A DNA stretch of 64,000 bases from DASRHY01 sp035650275 (GCA_035650275.1 DASRHY010000224.1:1-64000); one strand, 5' to 3'. Shown: positions 1 through 7,656, numbered from the stretch's first letter. Translations and numbers: made by a program. Notes: generated from the letters alone by a model not told the origin.

Positions 1-4
1 CGCC

Positions 5-36
5 AGCCGCGCTGTTGCTCACGCAGCAGCGCGGCT
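5..36. terminator. GC-rich hairpin at the window edge
   Basis: The arms AGCCGCGCTG and CAGCGCGGCT pair around a short centre. No T tract follows, which is usual for actinobacterial terminators. It probably ends a transcript of the gene just outside the window or the leftward transcript from pabA. The rest of 37-84 shows nothing recognisable; a possible 65-codon frame at 15-212 has no family resemblance and is not called. Confidence 0.45.
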
Positions 37-84
37 GTTCCGTCCCGCGGGAACCGCCCGCCGACCTCGTAACCGGCATCCGCA

Positions 85-144
85 TCCGCCTTCCCCTCCC
101 CCTTCTTTCCGCTCATCGGTCACTTTTTCCTGTTCTGTGGACAA
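85..144 (-). repeat. Dispersed intergenic repeat, copy 1 (inverted)
   Basis: Read on the minus strand this runs from a perfect TTGTCCACA DnaA-type box (136-144) through a run ending AAAAAGTGACCGATGA to a GGGGGAGGGG tract. Bases 113-141 are the exact reverse complement of 292-320 in copy 2. The stretch between the copies (145-288) holds no gene that can be supported. Confidence 0.7.
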
Positions 145-288
145 TCCGGCCGGGTTTGCCTCCGGACCGGATAAGCGCGCCGGACCGGCGAGTGCCCGGC
201 TTGTGTGACTGATGTCGGGATTCAACCCGGTAGTCGCAACGCGAGCGCCCACCGCCGCATAGCACCTGGCTGCGCGCCGGAGCCTGGG

Positions 289-337
289 TTATCCACAGAA
301 CAGGAAAAAGTGACCGATGATCGGCAAGGAGGGTGGG
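289..337 (+). repeat. Dispersed intergenic repeat, copy 2
   Basis: It starts with a perfect TTATCCACA DnaA box (289-297), continues with AGAACAGGAAAAAG and then TGACCGATGATCGGCAAGGA (311-330), and finishes in GGGTGGGG one base before the pabA stop codon. The same 20-base core recurs at 20,857-20,876. With copy 1 it forms a 29 bp perfect inverted repeat with a loop of about 150 bases. Confidence 0.7.
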
Positions 338-338
338 G

Positions 339-956
339 CTAGCGGACTATGGGGGCCAGGCCGGCGGAGCGGGGGATGGCTTCGGGGTCACCGCAGACGG
401 TGAGCCAGTTCGCCAGCAGGCGGTGGCCGCCTTCGGTGAGGACGGACTCGGGGTGGAACTGGACGCCTTCCACGGCGAGCTCGCGGTGCCGCATCGCCAT
501 GATGATGCCGGCCTCGGTCCAGCCGGTGACCTCGAGGACGTCCGGCGCGGTGTCCTGCTCGACGGCGAGCGAGTGGTACCGGGTGGCGGTGAACGGGCTG
601 GGCAGGCCGGCCAGCACGCCGTCGCCGTCGTGGTACACCAGGCTGGTCTTGCCGTGCAGCAGCTCGTCGGCCCGGCCGACCACGCCACCGAAGGCGACGC
701 CCATCGCCTGCAGGCCGAGGCAGACGCCGAAGATCGGGGTACTGCCGGCGTTGGCCTTCACCAGGTCGACGCAGACGCCGGCCTCCTCGGGCGTCCCCGG
801 GCCGGGGGAGAGCAGCACGCCGTCGTACGCCGCGGCGTCCGCGGGCTCTATCTCGTCGTTGCGGACCACCGTGCAGTCCGCGCCGAGCTGCTGCAGGTAC
901 TGCACCAGGTTGTAGACGAACGAGTCGTAGTTGTCGACGACCAGGATCCGGACCAT
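339..956 (-). CDS. pabA: Glutamine amidotransferase, aminodeoxychorismate/anthranilate synthase component II
   Basis: This 205-residue class I glutamine amidotransferase releases ammonia from glutamine for a chorismate-using partner, either PabB (folate) or TrpE (tryptophan). The triad is complete: the nucleophile Cys79 lies in GVCLGLQAMG, with His168 and Glu170 in VQFHPES. The oxyanion stretch SPGPGTP is at residues 50-56, and the length is normal for the stand-alone subunit. In Actinobacteria this gene sits between the pknB group and DUF881/crgA near the origin, and it lies next to those genes here, so it is most likely the pabA/trpG-type protein of that cluster. Which of the two pathways it serves cannot be settled from this window because neither partner gene is present. 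Confidence 0.93.
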   Translation of the reverse strand: MVRILVVDNYDSFVYNLVQYLQQLGADCTVVRNDEIEPADAAAYDGVLLSPGPGTPEEAGVCVDLVKANAGSTPIFGVCLGLQAMGVAFGGVVGRADELLHGKTSLVYHDGDGVLAGLPSPFTATRYHSLAVEQDTAPDVLEVTGWTEAGIIMAMRHRELAVEGVQFHPESVLTEGGHRLLANWLTVCGDPEAIPRSAGLAPIVR

Positions 957-978
957 GGGATTGATTCTCTCAGCGGGC

Positions 979-1758
979 TCAGCGGGTCGGGGACGCGGTC
1001 GCCTTCTTGGTCGGCGTGGGGGTGATGTCGTCGCCGGCGACGGATGCGTGCTCCAGCGTCAGGGTGCCTTCGTACGCGGGCATCGAGACGGTCCGCTGCG
1101 GCCGGACCTCGTAGCCGAGCTGGAACCGGACCACGTAGTCCTGGAGGTTGTCGATGTACTTCGAGTTGTCGAGCGCCTTCTGCAGCTCGGCCGGGTCGCC
1201 CACCGCCTGGATCCGGTACGGCGGCAGGTACGGCACCCCGTGCAGCACGACCGAGTTGCCGACGCACTTGATCCCGGTGGTGGAGATGATCCGGTGGCCC
1301 TGGATCGAGATCGCGTCCGCGCCGCCGGCCCAGAGTGCGTTCACCACGGCCTGGATGTCCTGCTGGTGGATCACCAGCCAGTCCGCGTCGATGTCCGGGT
1401 TCTCCTCCAGCACCTTCTTCGGCGCGTCCTCGAGCGTCACCGCGATCCCTGGACCGGCGACCGGTGTCGTCCCCACGTGCCGGGCCAGCACGGCCAGCCG
1501 GGCGGACATGCTGGCGTCGATGCCGCCCTGCTGGGTCTGCAGCTTGTCGATGTCCTTGCGGAGGCTCGCCGCCTGCTTGGCGAGAGCGTCGCTGCGACGG
1601 CTCTGCTCCTCGACCAGACCGGCCAGCGTGGTGTTCCGGCTGGGCCGCAGATCCGTGCCGCGAGCGTTGGTCGCGCTGGTCGCGAACAGAAGGCCGGCGC
1701 ACAGCAGAGCCACCGGGGCGCCTGCGCGCCACAGTGACTTGCGGGTCGGTCTACGCAC
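979..1758 (-). CDS. DUF881 family membrane-anchored protein
   Basis: The protein has one N-terminal membrane segment (ALLCAGLLFATSA), then the DUF881 signature NARGTDLR, a coiled-coil stretch of about 35 residues (SRRSDALAKQ to LQTQQGG), and an extracytoplasmic domain containing PGIAVTLED and GADAISIQGHRI. DUF881 proteins are coded beside crgA and pabA in most Actinobacteria; their exact role is unknown, though the coiled coil and placement suggest an envelope or division function. The C-terminus ends in a Thr/Pro-rich tail. I chose the GTG at 1758; an in-frame TTG at 1782 would add eight residues. Neither has a clear ribosome binding site. The gene is divergent from crgA. Confidence 0.85.
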   Translation of the reverse strand: MRRPTRKSLWRAGAPVALLCAGLLFATSATNARGTDLRPSRNTTLAGLVEEQSRRSDALAKQAASLRKDIDKLQTQQGGIDASMSARLAVLARHVGTTPVAGPGIAVTLEDAPKKVLEENPDIDADWLVIHQQDIQAVVNALWAGGADAISIQGHRIISTTGIKCVGNSVVLHGVPYLPPYRIQAVGDPAELQKALDNSKYIDNLQDYVVRFQLGYEVRPQRTVSMPAYEGTLTLEHASVAGDDITPTPTKKATASPTR

Positions 1759-1847
1759 CAGTGGTCCAGGGTGGGTCGGCAATACAGCGTGGTGGCACTA
1801 CGCTAACCCGAGGCCAAAGTGGCAGTAACCGCACAAGGAGTCGTTTC

Positions 1848-2567
1848 GTGCCCGAGTCCAAGAACAGCAACGACACGTCCGCCGAGACGGTCGACCCCGA
1901 GGAGCGCCCGGAAGAGAGCTCCGGGGAGCCCACGGCGGACGCCGCCGACGGGGTCGCTGACGAGGTCCTCGAACGGGACACCGACGAGAGCACCGAGGTG
2001 GAGGCCGACGCGACCGACACCGACAAGGCTGACCCGGACGGCGTCGAGGTCGAGGGCGAGCTGGTCGACGTGCCCGAGGAGCTCCAGGACATCGACGAGG
2101 ACGACGAAGCCGACGCGGACGAGGCCGAGGCCGAGGCCGAGGCTGCCGAGGACACCGACGAGACCGGTGAGGCGGCCGCGCTCGCCGCCGCCGTCGCGGG
2201 CAAGGGCGATACGGCCAAGGGCGACACAACCAAGGGCGACACAGCCGGCACCGACGAGAAGGCTGCCGCTAAGGGCAGTACCAAGGTCGACGCGAAGAAG
2301 GCCGGCAGGACGGTAAAGCCGCCGAAGGTGAAGAAGGCCGAGAAGGCGAAGAAGAAATCCGGTCCGGCGCCGAAGAAGATGCCGAAGCAGCGACGCTGGG
2401 TGGCGCCGCTGATGCTCGGCTGCTGGCTGCTCGGCCTGGCCTGGCTGGTGGTGTTCTACGTCGCCGGCAACGACATCCCGTACATGCAGGACCTGGGCAA
2501 CTGGAACCTGCTGATCGGCATGGGCCTGATCGCGGTCGGCTTCGTCGTCTCCACCCAGTGGGTCTGA
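1848..2567 (+). CDS. crgA: Cell division protein CrgA with a long acidic N-terminal extension
   Basis: CrgA is a small two-helix membrane protein that helps organise FtsZ and the septal machinery in Actinobacteria. The last 65 residues are a normal CrgA: basic PKQRRWVAP, helix 1 (LMLGCWLLGLAWLVVFYVAG), the short loop DIPYMQDLGNWN, and helix 2 ending in VVSTQWV. The family is normally about 85-95 residues, but this product is 239. The extra part, about 170 residues, is almost entirely Asp, Glu, Ala, Thr and later Lys, with near-repeats of KGDTAKGDTTKGDTA, and should be disordered and cytoplasmic. The GTG start at 1848 has AAGGAG seven bases upstream. An internal start giving a standard-length protein is possible but shows no better ribosome site. 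Confidence 0.88.
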   Translation: MPESKNSNDTSAETVDPEERPEESSGEPTADAADGVADEVLERDTDESTEVEADATDTDKADPDGVEVEGELVDVPEELQDIDEDDEADADEAEAEAEAAEDTDETGEAAALAAAVAGKGDTAKGDTTKGDTAGTDEKAAAKGSTKVDAKKAGRTVKPPKVKKAEKAKKKSGPAPKKMPKQRRWVAPLMLGCWLLGLAWLVVFYVAGNDIPYMQDLGNWNLLIGMGLIAVGFVVSTQWV

Positions 2568-2591
2568 CGCGCGAAGTTACACGCTTGTAAT

Positions 2592-2722
2592 TCATCCACA
2601 GTGGGGACAAGCCTGTGGATAGCTTCGCTGACGGATAAATGACACAAGTGTGACTTATCCACACCGGTATCCCCAGTTGTGCACGGCCTGCACCCACCGG
2701 TTGCGGACAGTCCTGTGGAAAA
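2592..2722. promoter_or_regulatory. Cluster of DnaA-box-like sequences
   Basis: Within 131 bases there is one perfect DnaA box, TTATCCACA (2655-2663), and three one-mismatch boxes: TCATCCACA (2592-2600), TGTGGATAG (2614-2622, reverse) and TGTGGAAAA (2714-2722, reverse). A weaker TTGTGCACG lies at 2676-2684. An unusually AT-rich stretch (about 2630-2658) lies between them. This could titrate DnaA or regulate a neighbour; a role in initiation is speculation. Confidence 0.55.
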
Positions 2723-2819
2723 CCACGGCTGGCGCTCCGCCGTCGCCAGGTTGAACCGGCGCGAGGCTCCGCTGGTCGATGCCCTGGCCAGCCCCTCCAC
2801 CCGCACCTAGCCCCAGCTG

Positions 2820-2907
2820 CACTTGGCGTGGTTAGCCACGCCAAGTGTGGGTCCGCCTCGGGTATTGCCGGGGCGAACCCACCATTCGCGTGGTTGACCA
2901 CGCGAAT
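2820..2907. repeat. Two related hairpins sharing a core
   Basis: Hairpin 1 has the 12 bp arms CACTTGGCGTGG and CCACGCCAAGTG around TTAG (2820-2847). Hairpin 2 has the 10 bp arms ATTCGCGTGG and CCACGCGAAT around TTGA (2884-2907). Both are perfect and share the GCGTGG-loop-CCACGC core while their outer pairs differ in a compensated way. They lie between the convergent ends of crgA and the exporter operon, so bidirectional termination is plausible. Confidence 0.6.
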
Positions 2908-2963
2908 TGCAAGCGGGCGAGGCGGGGCGACCTGGTGCGCGGGTGTGGGGCGGGCGTGTGGGG

Positions 2964-3749
2964 TCAGTGGGTGGTGCGGCGGATGTAGGTGGTGATGGCG
3001 AAGGTGACGGATGCGGCCAGCAGGGCGGCGGTCCAGAGGACGGCGAGCCAGCCGCTGTCACCGATCGGCGTACCGGTGAGCAGGCCGCGGACGGTCTCGA
3101 TCACCGGCGTGATCGGCTGGTGCTCGCTGATCGGCCGCAGGACGGCGGGCATCGTGTCGGTGGGCACGAAGGCGCTGCTCAGGTACGGGATGAACAGCAT
3201 CACGAAGCTGAATGCACTGGCCGACTCGACCGTCCGGGCCAGTACGCCGAGCCCGGCCGCGAGCCAGGACAGCGCGAGCACGTACCCGAGCAGGAGCCCC
3301 GCGACCAGCAGCCAGTCCCCGGCACCGGCGACAGGGCGGAACCCCATCGCCAGCGCGGCGGCCAGCACCACGGTGGTGGACATCGCGTTGCGCGCGACGC
3401 TTGCGACCACGTGGCCGGTCAGCACCGCGCCGCTGCGGATCGGCAGTGAGCGGAGCCGGTCGATCATCCCGCTGGTCATGTCGTACGTGACCGACATCGC
3501 GGTGGAGGCCGCGCCGTACCCGGTGCAGAGCAGCAGGATCCCCGGCACGACGTAGTTGATGTACTCGGTCCCGGTGTTGATCGCGCCGCCGAACACGTAC
3601 ACGTACAGCGTCATCAGCAGCAGCGGCAGCACGATCGCCATGATCAGCGTGTCGACGTTGCGGCGGCTGAGCCTGATGCTGCGGCCGATCATGGTCAGGG
3701 CGTCGCTGACCGCGTTGCCGGGTCCGCCGTGGACGAGGGTTGTGCTCAT
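2964..3749 (-). CDS. ABC-2 type transporter permease (DrrB-like)
   Basis: This 261-residue protein has about six membrane helices in the ABC-2 arrangement, including IMAIVLPLLLMTLYVYVFGG, VPGILLLCTGYGAAST and LLVAGLLLGYVLALSWLAAG. It matches the daunorubicin-resistance DrrB type of exporter subunit, which forms the membrane channel for a drug or lipid. The start is fixed by an ATGA overlap with the upstream ATPase gene (3746-3749), so the two should be translationally coupled. The substrate is not visible from the sequence. The pair is divergent from a TetR regulator, the usual arrangement for an inducible multidrug or antibiotic exporter. Confidence 0.88.
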   Translation of the reverse strand: MSTTLVHGGPGNAVSDALTMIGRSIRLSRRNVDTLIMAIVLPLLLMTLYVYVFGGAINTGTEYINYVVPGILLLCTGYGAASTAMSVTYDMTSGMIDRLRSLPIRSGAVLTGHVVASVARNAMSTTVVLAAALAMGFRPVAGAGDWLLVAGLLLGYVLALSWLAAGLGVLARTVESASAFSFVMLFIPYLSSAFVPTDTMPAVLRPISEHQPITPVIETVRGLLTGTPIGDSGWLAVLWTAALLAASVTFAITTYIRRTTH

Positions 3750-4663
3750 CGGTGCTCCGTGAGGGTGAGAAAGACGTCGTCGAGGGTCGGCCGGTGCGAC
3801 GAGACCCGGGCCACTTCGATGCCGGCGTCGCGGAGCTCGTCGAGCACCACGTGCAACTGCTTGGCGCTGCCGTCGGACGGGAGCTGGAGCAGCAGCTGCT
3901 CGGTGTCCGGAAGCGCGCCCGGGCCGAGCCTGCTCGCCGCCCGGGCCAGGTCGTCGGCGGTGCCGAACCGCAGGTCGAGCCGGTCGCCGCCGACCTGTTC
4001 CTTGAGCGCGTCCGCGGTGCCGTCGGCGACGATCCGGCCATGGTCCAGCAGCACGATCCGGTCCGCGAGACGGTCCGCCTCCTCCAGGTACTGCGTAGTG
4101 AGCACGATCGTGGTGCCGGTGCGGACCAGCTCGTTGATCGCGTCCCACATCGTCGTCCGGCTGGACGGGTCCAGGCCCGTGGTCGGCTCGTCCAGGAAGA
4201 TCACCCGCGGGGTCGCGACCAGGCTCATCGCCAGGTCCAGCCGGCGGCGCATCCCGCCCGAGTACGTGCGCACCCGGCGGTCCATCGCGTCCACCAGGTC
4301 GAACCGATCGAGCAGCTCGGCCGCGCGCTGCCGGGCCCGCGGACGGCTCAGATGCATCAGCCGGCCGAGCATCACCAGGTTCTCCCTACCGGTCTGGTCG
4401 TCGTCGACCGCGACCGTCTGTCCGGTGAGGCTGATCGCGGCCCGTACCTTGGCAGGCTGGCGGACCACGTCGTACCCGGCCACCGTGGCGCTGCCGCCGT
4501 CCGGGTGGGCCAGTGTGGTCAGGATTCGCACCGTGGTGGTCTTGCCGGCGCCGTTCGGGCCGAGCAACGCGAACACCGTGCCCTCGGCGACCTGCAGGTC
4601 GACGCCGTCGAGCACCACCTGGGACCCGAACGACTTGCGTAGTCCGACCGCTTCGACGATCAC
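3746..4663 (-). CDS. ABC transporter ATP-binding protein (DrrA-like)
   Basis: This 305-residue ATPase powers the exporter coded just downstream. The Walker A motif is GPNGAGKTT near residue 35, the signature is YSGGMRRRLDLA, and the Walker B is VIFLDEPTTGLDP; the switch histidine follows beta-strand VLTTQYLEEAD. The C-terminal region of about 90 residues (REQVGGDRLDLRF onwards) matches the DrrA-type extension that contacts the permease. It is the first gene of a two-gene operon. The leader overlaps a strong nested palindrome at 4686-4723, so repression by the divergent TetR protein is likely. Confidence 0.92.
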   Translation of the reverse strand: MIVEAVGLRKSFGSQVVLDGVDLQVAEGTVFALLGPNGAGKTTTVRILTTLAHPDGGSATVAGYDVVRQPAKVRAAISLTGQTVAVDDDQTGRENLVMLGRLMHLSRPRARQRAAELLDRFDLVDAMDRRVRTYSGGMRRRLDLAMSLVATPRVIFLDEPTTGLDPSSRTTMWDAINELVRTGTTIVLTTQYLEEADRLADRIVLLDHGRIVADGTADALKEQVGGDRLDLRFGTADDLARAASRLGPGALPDTEQLLLQLPSDGSAKQLHVVLDELRDAGIEVARVSSHRPTLDDVFLTLTEHR

Positions 4664-4685
4664 GGCGCCTCCTCCGATACCGAAC

Positions 4686-4723
4686 TGCGTATAAGTTACG
4701 CTAGTTAGCGTAGATGATACGCA
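4686..4723. promoter_or_regulatory. Nested palindromic operator between exporter and TetR genes
   Basis: Two inverted repeats share one centre at 4704.5: outer arms TGCGTAT (4686-4692) and ATACGCA (4717-4723), inner arms TACGCTA (4697-4703) and TAGCGTA (4706-4712). The site lies in the divergent gap and could control both genes. On the plus strand a TAGGCT at 4740-4745 sits six bases before the TetR ATG and could be a -10 for a leaderless transcript. Confidence 0.7.
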
Positions 4724-4751
4724 GACTGGATGGAAGTCCTAGGCTGAGCGG

Positions 4752-5486
4752 ATGACCGAGGAGCTGCCGGACGACGTGGCGCTGCTGTGGGGCCGGCGCA
4801 GTACGGCGCGGCCCGGGCCGAAGCCTGCGCTGAGCGCTGACGACATCGTGCGGGCGGCGGTTGCGATCGCCGACGCCGAGGACCTGCAGGCGGTCACCAT
4901 GCCGCGGGTCGCAGCGGAGCTCGGCAACTCGACCATGGCTCTGTACCGGCATGTGAAGAGCAAGGACGAGCTGCTGCTGCTGATGGCCGACGCCGGGCTG
5001 CCCGAGCCGCCCGCGCTGCCAACCGGCGAGGGCTGGCGTCCGGCCCTGGCCGCGTGGTCCCGGGCGCTACGCGGCCTGCTGCTGCAACACCCCTGGTATG
5101 CGAAGCTGCCGATCAGCGGCCCGCCGGTCGGCCCGCGCAACCTGGCCTGGTTCGACAGCGGGCTCGGCACGCTGGCGGAGACCGGGATCGACGAGGGAAT
5201 CAAGGTCGCGATCATCACCAACGTCCTGACCTACCTGCACGGTGAGGTCCGGCTCACCATCGGGTTGATGCAGGGCTACCGGGACAAACCGGAGACCTTC
5301 GGCCAGTACGGCGCGGTGCTGCGCCGAGTCGTCGATGCCGACCAGCTGCCGGCGCTGGGCGCCGTGGTCGCTGCCGGGGTGTTCGACGCTGACCTGTCAC
5401 CCGACAAGGAGATGGACGCCGACTTCGAGTTCGGGCTGAACCTGGTGCTGGACGGCGTCGCCGCGTGTGTCGAGCAGTTCAGCTGA
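4752..5486 (+). CDS. TetR family transcriptional regulator
   Basis: This 244-residue repressor has an N-terminal extension of about 20 residues, a helix-turn-helix domain (ADDIVRAAVAIADAE to NSTMALYRHVKSKDELLLLM, residues about 28-80), and a long C-terminal ligand domain of the TetR_C_1 (tetracycline-repressor-like) type. It very likely represses the divergent DrrAB-like exporter operon and itself through the palindrome at 4686-4723. No ribosome binding site precedes the ATG, in keeping with a leaderless mRNA. Its 3' end overlaps the converging pyridoxamine-oxidase-like gene by eight bases. The inducer is unknown. Confidence 0.9.
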   Translation: MTEELPDDVALLWGRRSTARPGPKPALSADDIVRAAVAIADAEDLQAVTMPRVAAELGNSTMALYRHVKSKDELLLLMADAGLPEPPALPTGEGWRPALAAWSRALRGLLLQHPWYAKLPISGPPVGPRNLAWFDSGLGTLAETGIDEGIKVAIITNVLTYLHGEVRLTIGLMQGYRDKPETFGQYGAVLRRVVDADQLPALGAVVAAGVFDADLSPDKEMDADFEFGLNLVLDGVAACVEQFS

Positions 5487-6147
5487 GAGCGGCAGCGCGC
5501 TGCTTCACGTGCAGAGGCACGTCGAGGTCGCAGTCGGAGTTCGTGACCGGGTCGTCCGCGACCACCCGGAGTGGGACCACTCCGCACCACACCGGCAGCT
5601 CCAGGTCCTCCGGCTCGTCGTTGGCCTCGCCGGCCCGCACCTTCACCGACGCCTCGGTCAGCTCGAGCGCGAGCAGCGCCGTCTTGGCCAGCTCCTTGCG
5701 GTTCGGCGGCCGGGTGGCAGCGGCCTGGCCGGGCACCAGGTGCTCCATGATCAGGTTCAGGCCGGCCAGCTTCTCTGCCGGGTCCTCGACCAGCCGGGGC
5801 CGGCCGAAGATCACCGCGGACCGGTAGTTGACCGAGTGGTGGAACGCCGACCGGGCCAGGACCAGCCCATCCGCGTGCGTCACCGTGACGCAGATGGTCT
5901 GCTCCAGCGCGGCCCGCAGTAGCCGCCCGGCGATCGATCCGTGCAGGTAGATCGTGCCGTCCGGGCCCGCCGCTTCGTCGACCGCGTATGCCGTCGGCAG
6001 CACCAGCGGCGTGCCCTCGACGACCACCCCGGCATGGCAGAACATGCCGGCGCGCAGCACGTCGTACAGGGCCTGCCGGTCGGCGACGCCACGCTCCTTG
6101 GAACGGCGCAGGCGGGTCCGGTCGGTGGACTGCAGCGGAATGCTCAT
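5479..6147 (-). CDS. Pyridoxamine 5'-phosphate oxidase family (flavin-nucleotide-binding) protein
   Basis: This 222-residue protein matches the flavin-nucleotide-binding branch of the PNPOx split-barrel fold: an N-terminal R-R-S-K-E-R-G stretch, then ALYDVLRAGMFCHAG, IYLHGSIAGRLLRAAL, and SAFHHSVNYRSAVIFGRPR. Members bind FMN or a related cofactor, and many have no assigned reaction, so a true PNPOx activity should not be assumed. The ATG at 6147 is preferred because it starts just before the conserved region. The gene is divergent from a MocR-type regulator, a frequent pairing that suggests the regulator controls it and that its role touches vitamin B6 or a related cofactor. Confidence 0.85.
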   Translation of the reverse strand: MSIPLQSTDRTRLRRSKERGVADRQALYDVLRAGMFCHAGVVVEGTPLVLPTAYAVDEAAGPDGTIYLHGSIAGRLLRAALEQTICVTVTHADGLVLARSAFHHSVNYRSAVIFGRPRLVEDPAEKLAGLNLIMEHLVPGQAAATRPPNRKELAKTALLALELTEASVKVRAGEANDEPEDLELPVWCGVVPLRVVADDPVTNSDCDLDVPLHVKQRAAALS

Positions 6148-6229
6148 GACACGATCGTGCCGCCGGAGTGGCCTGCGCGCACGGGCCAATCGGCACAGAG
6201 TTCTACAGTCCATTCATGCGAGGGTGCTG

Positions 6230-7621
6230 GTGAGTCCGGGTCCGCTGAGCGAGGTGCCGGTGACGATACGGCGGGATGCGCCGGGTCCGCTGCACCTGCA
6301 GCTGGCCGGACAGCTGCGGGACGCGATCCGGGACGGCCGGCTGCAGTCCGGGCACCGGCTGCCGTCGAGCCGGGAGCTGTCCCGGCAGCTCGGCGTGTCG
6401 CGTGCGGTGACGCAGGGCGCGTACGACCAGCTGCACGCCGAGGGCTGGATCGCCGGGCGGGTCGGCTCCGGCACGTACGTCGCGAACCTGGTCCCGCTGA
6501 CCCGCACGACAGCCCGGCCACCGCGTCGTACCCCTGAGGCGGCCAGGTCCGTGCTGACCCTGCGTCCCGGGATCCCTTTCGTCGACCACACCGCGGACCC
6601 CGGCTGGCGGCGGGCCTGGCGCGACGTCGGGTCCCGGCCGATGCCGCGCGGGTACGACGAGCCCGCGGGCATGCCCGAGCTCCGGGCCGCGCTGGCCGAG
6701 CACCTCGGCCGGGTCCGCGGGGTCGCGTGCCGACCCGAGCAGGTGGTGGTCACGAACGGCTCGACGCACGGGATCCGGATGCTGCACGCCGTGACCCGGG
6801 AACGCGGCCAGCGGATCGGGATCGAGGACCCGGGCTATCCGAACGCGGTCGTGGCGGCCCATGACCACGGGCTCGAGGTGGTCGACTGCCCGGTCGACAC
6901 CGACGGGCTGCGGGTCGACGCGCTGCCGGACGATTTGGCGGCGGTGTACGTGACGCCGTCACACCAGTACCCGCTCGGCGGACGGCTGCCGATCACCCGC
7001 CGGCACGCCTTGGTGGAGTGGGCCCGGCGGACCGGCGCGACCGTGATCGAGGACGACTACGACAGCGAGTTCCGGTTCGATGTCGCACCGCTGCCCGCAC
7101 TGGCCCAGCTCGATCTGGACCGGGTAGTGCACGTCGGCACGGTGGCGAAGACGCTCAGCCCGGCGCTGCGGTTCGGCTGGCTGGTCGCGTCCGAGACGAT
7201 CGCGGACCGGGTGGCGGCGTACCGGGGCCGGGTCGGGGACTGGCCGGCGTGGCCGGTCCAGTGCGCGGTGCTGTCGATGTTGCGGGACGGGTACCTGGAT
7301 CGGGTGGTGAAGCGCGGGCGGCGCCGGTACGCCGAGCGCTGCGCACTGGTCTGCTCCCGGATCGGACGGTACGGCGAGATCGCCGGCCGCGACGCCGGCC
7401 TGCACGTCACCCTGCTGCTCCCTTCTGGCGTGGACGACGCGGCGGTCGCCGCCGAGGCCATGACCGCCGGAGTCGACGTCGCCGCCCTCTCGGCGTACCG
7501 CCGCACAATCCCCGGCCGCCCCGGCCTCGTCATCGGCTACGGCGCCCCCTCCGACCCCGACCTCACCCAAGCCCTCGACCTCCTGGAGCCCGTCCTTCAA
7601 CCGTTCATCGGGCCCTTGTGA
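6230..7621 (+). CDS. MocR/PdxR family regulator (GntR DNA-binding domain fused to aminotransferase fold)
   Basis: The N-terminal GntR winged helix (residues about 10-80: LHLQLAGQLRDAIRDG, LPSSRELSRQLGVSR, GWIAGRVGSGTYV) is joined to a fold-type I aminotransferase domain. The PLP-binding signature is present: EDDYDSEFRF and the lysine in VGTVAKTLSPALRFGW. MocR proteins sense PLP or related amines rather than catalyse transamination. The length (463 residues) is normal. I chose GTG 6230; GTG 6224 and GTG 6260 are also in frame, the last with GAGG just upstream. It is divergent from the PNPOx-like gene and probably controls it. Confidence 0.88.
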   Translation: MSPGPLSEVPVTIRRDAPGPLHLQLAGQLRDAIRDGRLQSGHRLPSSRELSRQLGVSRAVTQGAYDQLHAEGWIAGRVGSGTYVANLVPLTRTTARPPRRTPEAARSVLTLRPGIPFVDHTADPGWRRAWRDVGSRPMPRGYDEPAGMPELRAALAEHLGRVRGVACRPEQVVVTNGSTHGIRMLHAVTRERGQRIGIEDPGYPNAVVAAHDHGLEVVDCPVDTDGLRVDALPDDLAAVYVTPSHQYPLGGRLPITRRHALVEWARRTGATVIEDDYDSEFRFDVAPLPALAQLDLDRVVHVGTVAKTLSPALRFGWLVASETIADRVAAYRGRVGDWPAWPVQCAVLSMLRDGYLDRVVKRGRRRYAERCALVCSRIGRYGEIAGRDAGLHVTLLLPSGVDDAAVAAEAMTAGVDVAALSAYRRTIPGRPGLVIGYGAPSDPDLTQALDLLEPVLQPFIGPL

Positions 7622-7656
7622 CCCGGCGTGTCGTCACTCGTCGGGCCCTTGTGACC
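7608..7656 (+). repeat. 16 bp direct repeat spanning a stop codon
   Basis: TCGGGCCCTTGTGACC occurs at 7608-7623, where it codes the last residues and the TGA of the MocR-like gene, and again at 7641-7656 in the intergenic space. The second copy therefore repeats the end of the gene with its stop. Confidence 0.75.

Noticed and set aside
15..252. Open frames of 65 and 77 codons on opposite strands
   Set aside because: Both lie over a hairpin and repeat copy 1, lack a ribosome site and resemble no family; frames of this length are common by chance in such GC-rich DNA.
333..1025. 230-codon plus-strand frame over pabA
   Set aside because: A mirror frame of a clear amidotransferase gene, a common product of GC-rich third positions.
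5501..5514. parS-like TGCTTCACGTGCAG
   Set aside because: Only the central CACGTG and one flank agree; the palindrome needed by ParB is broken.
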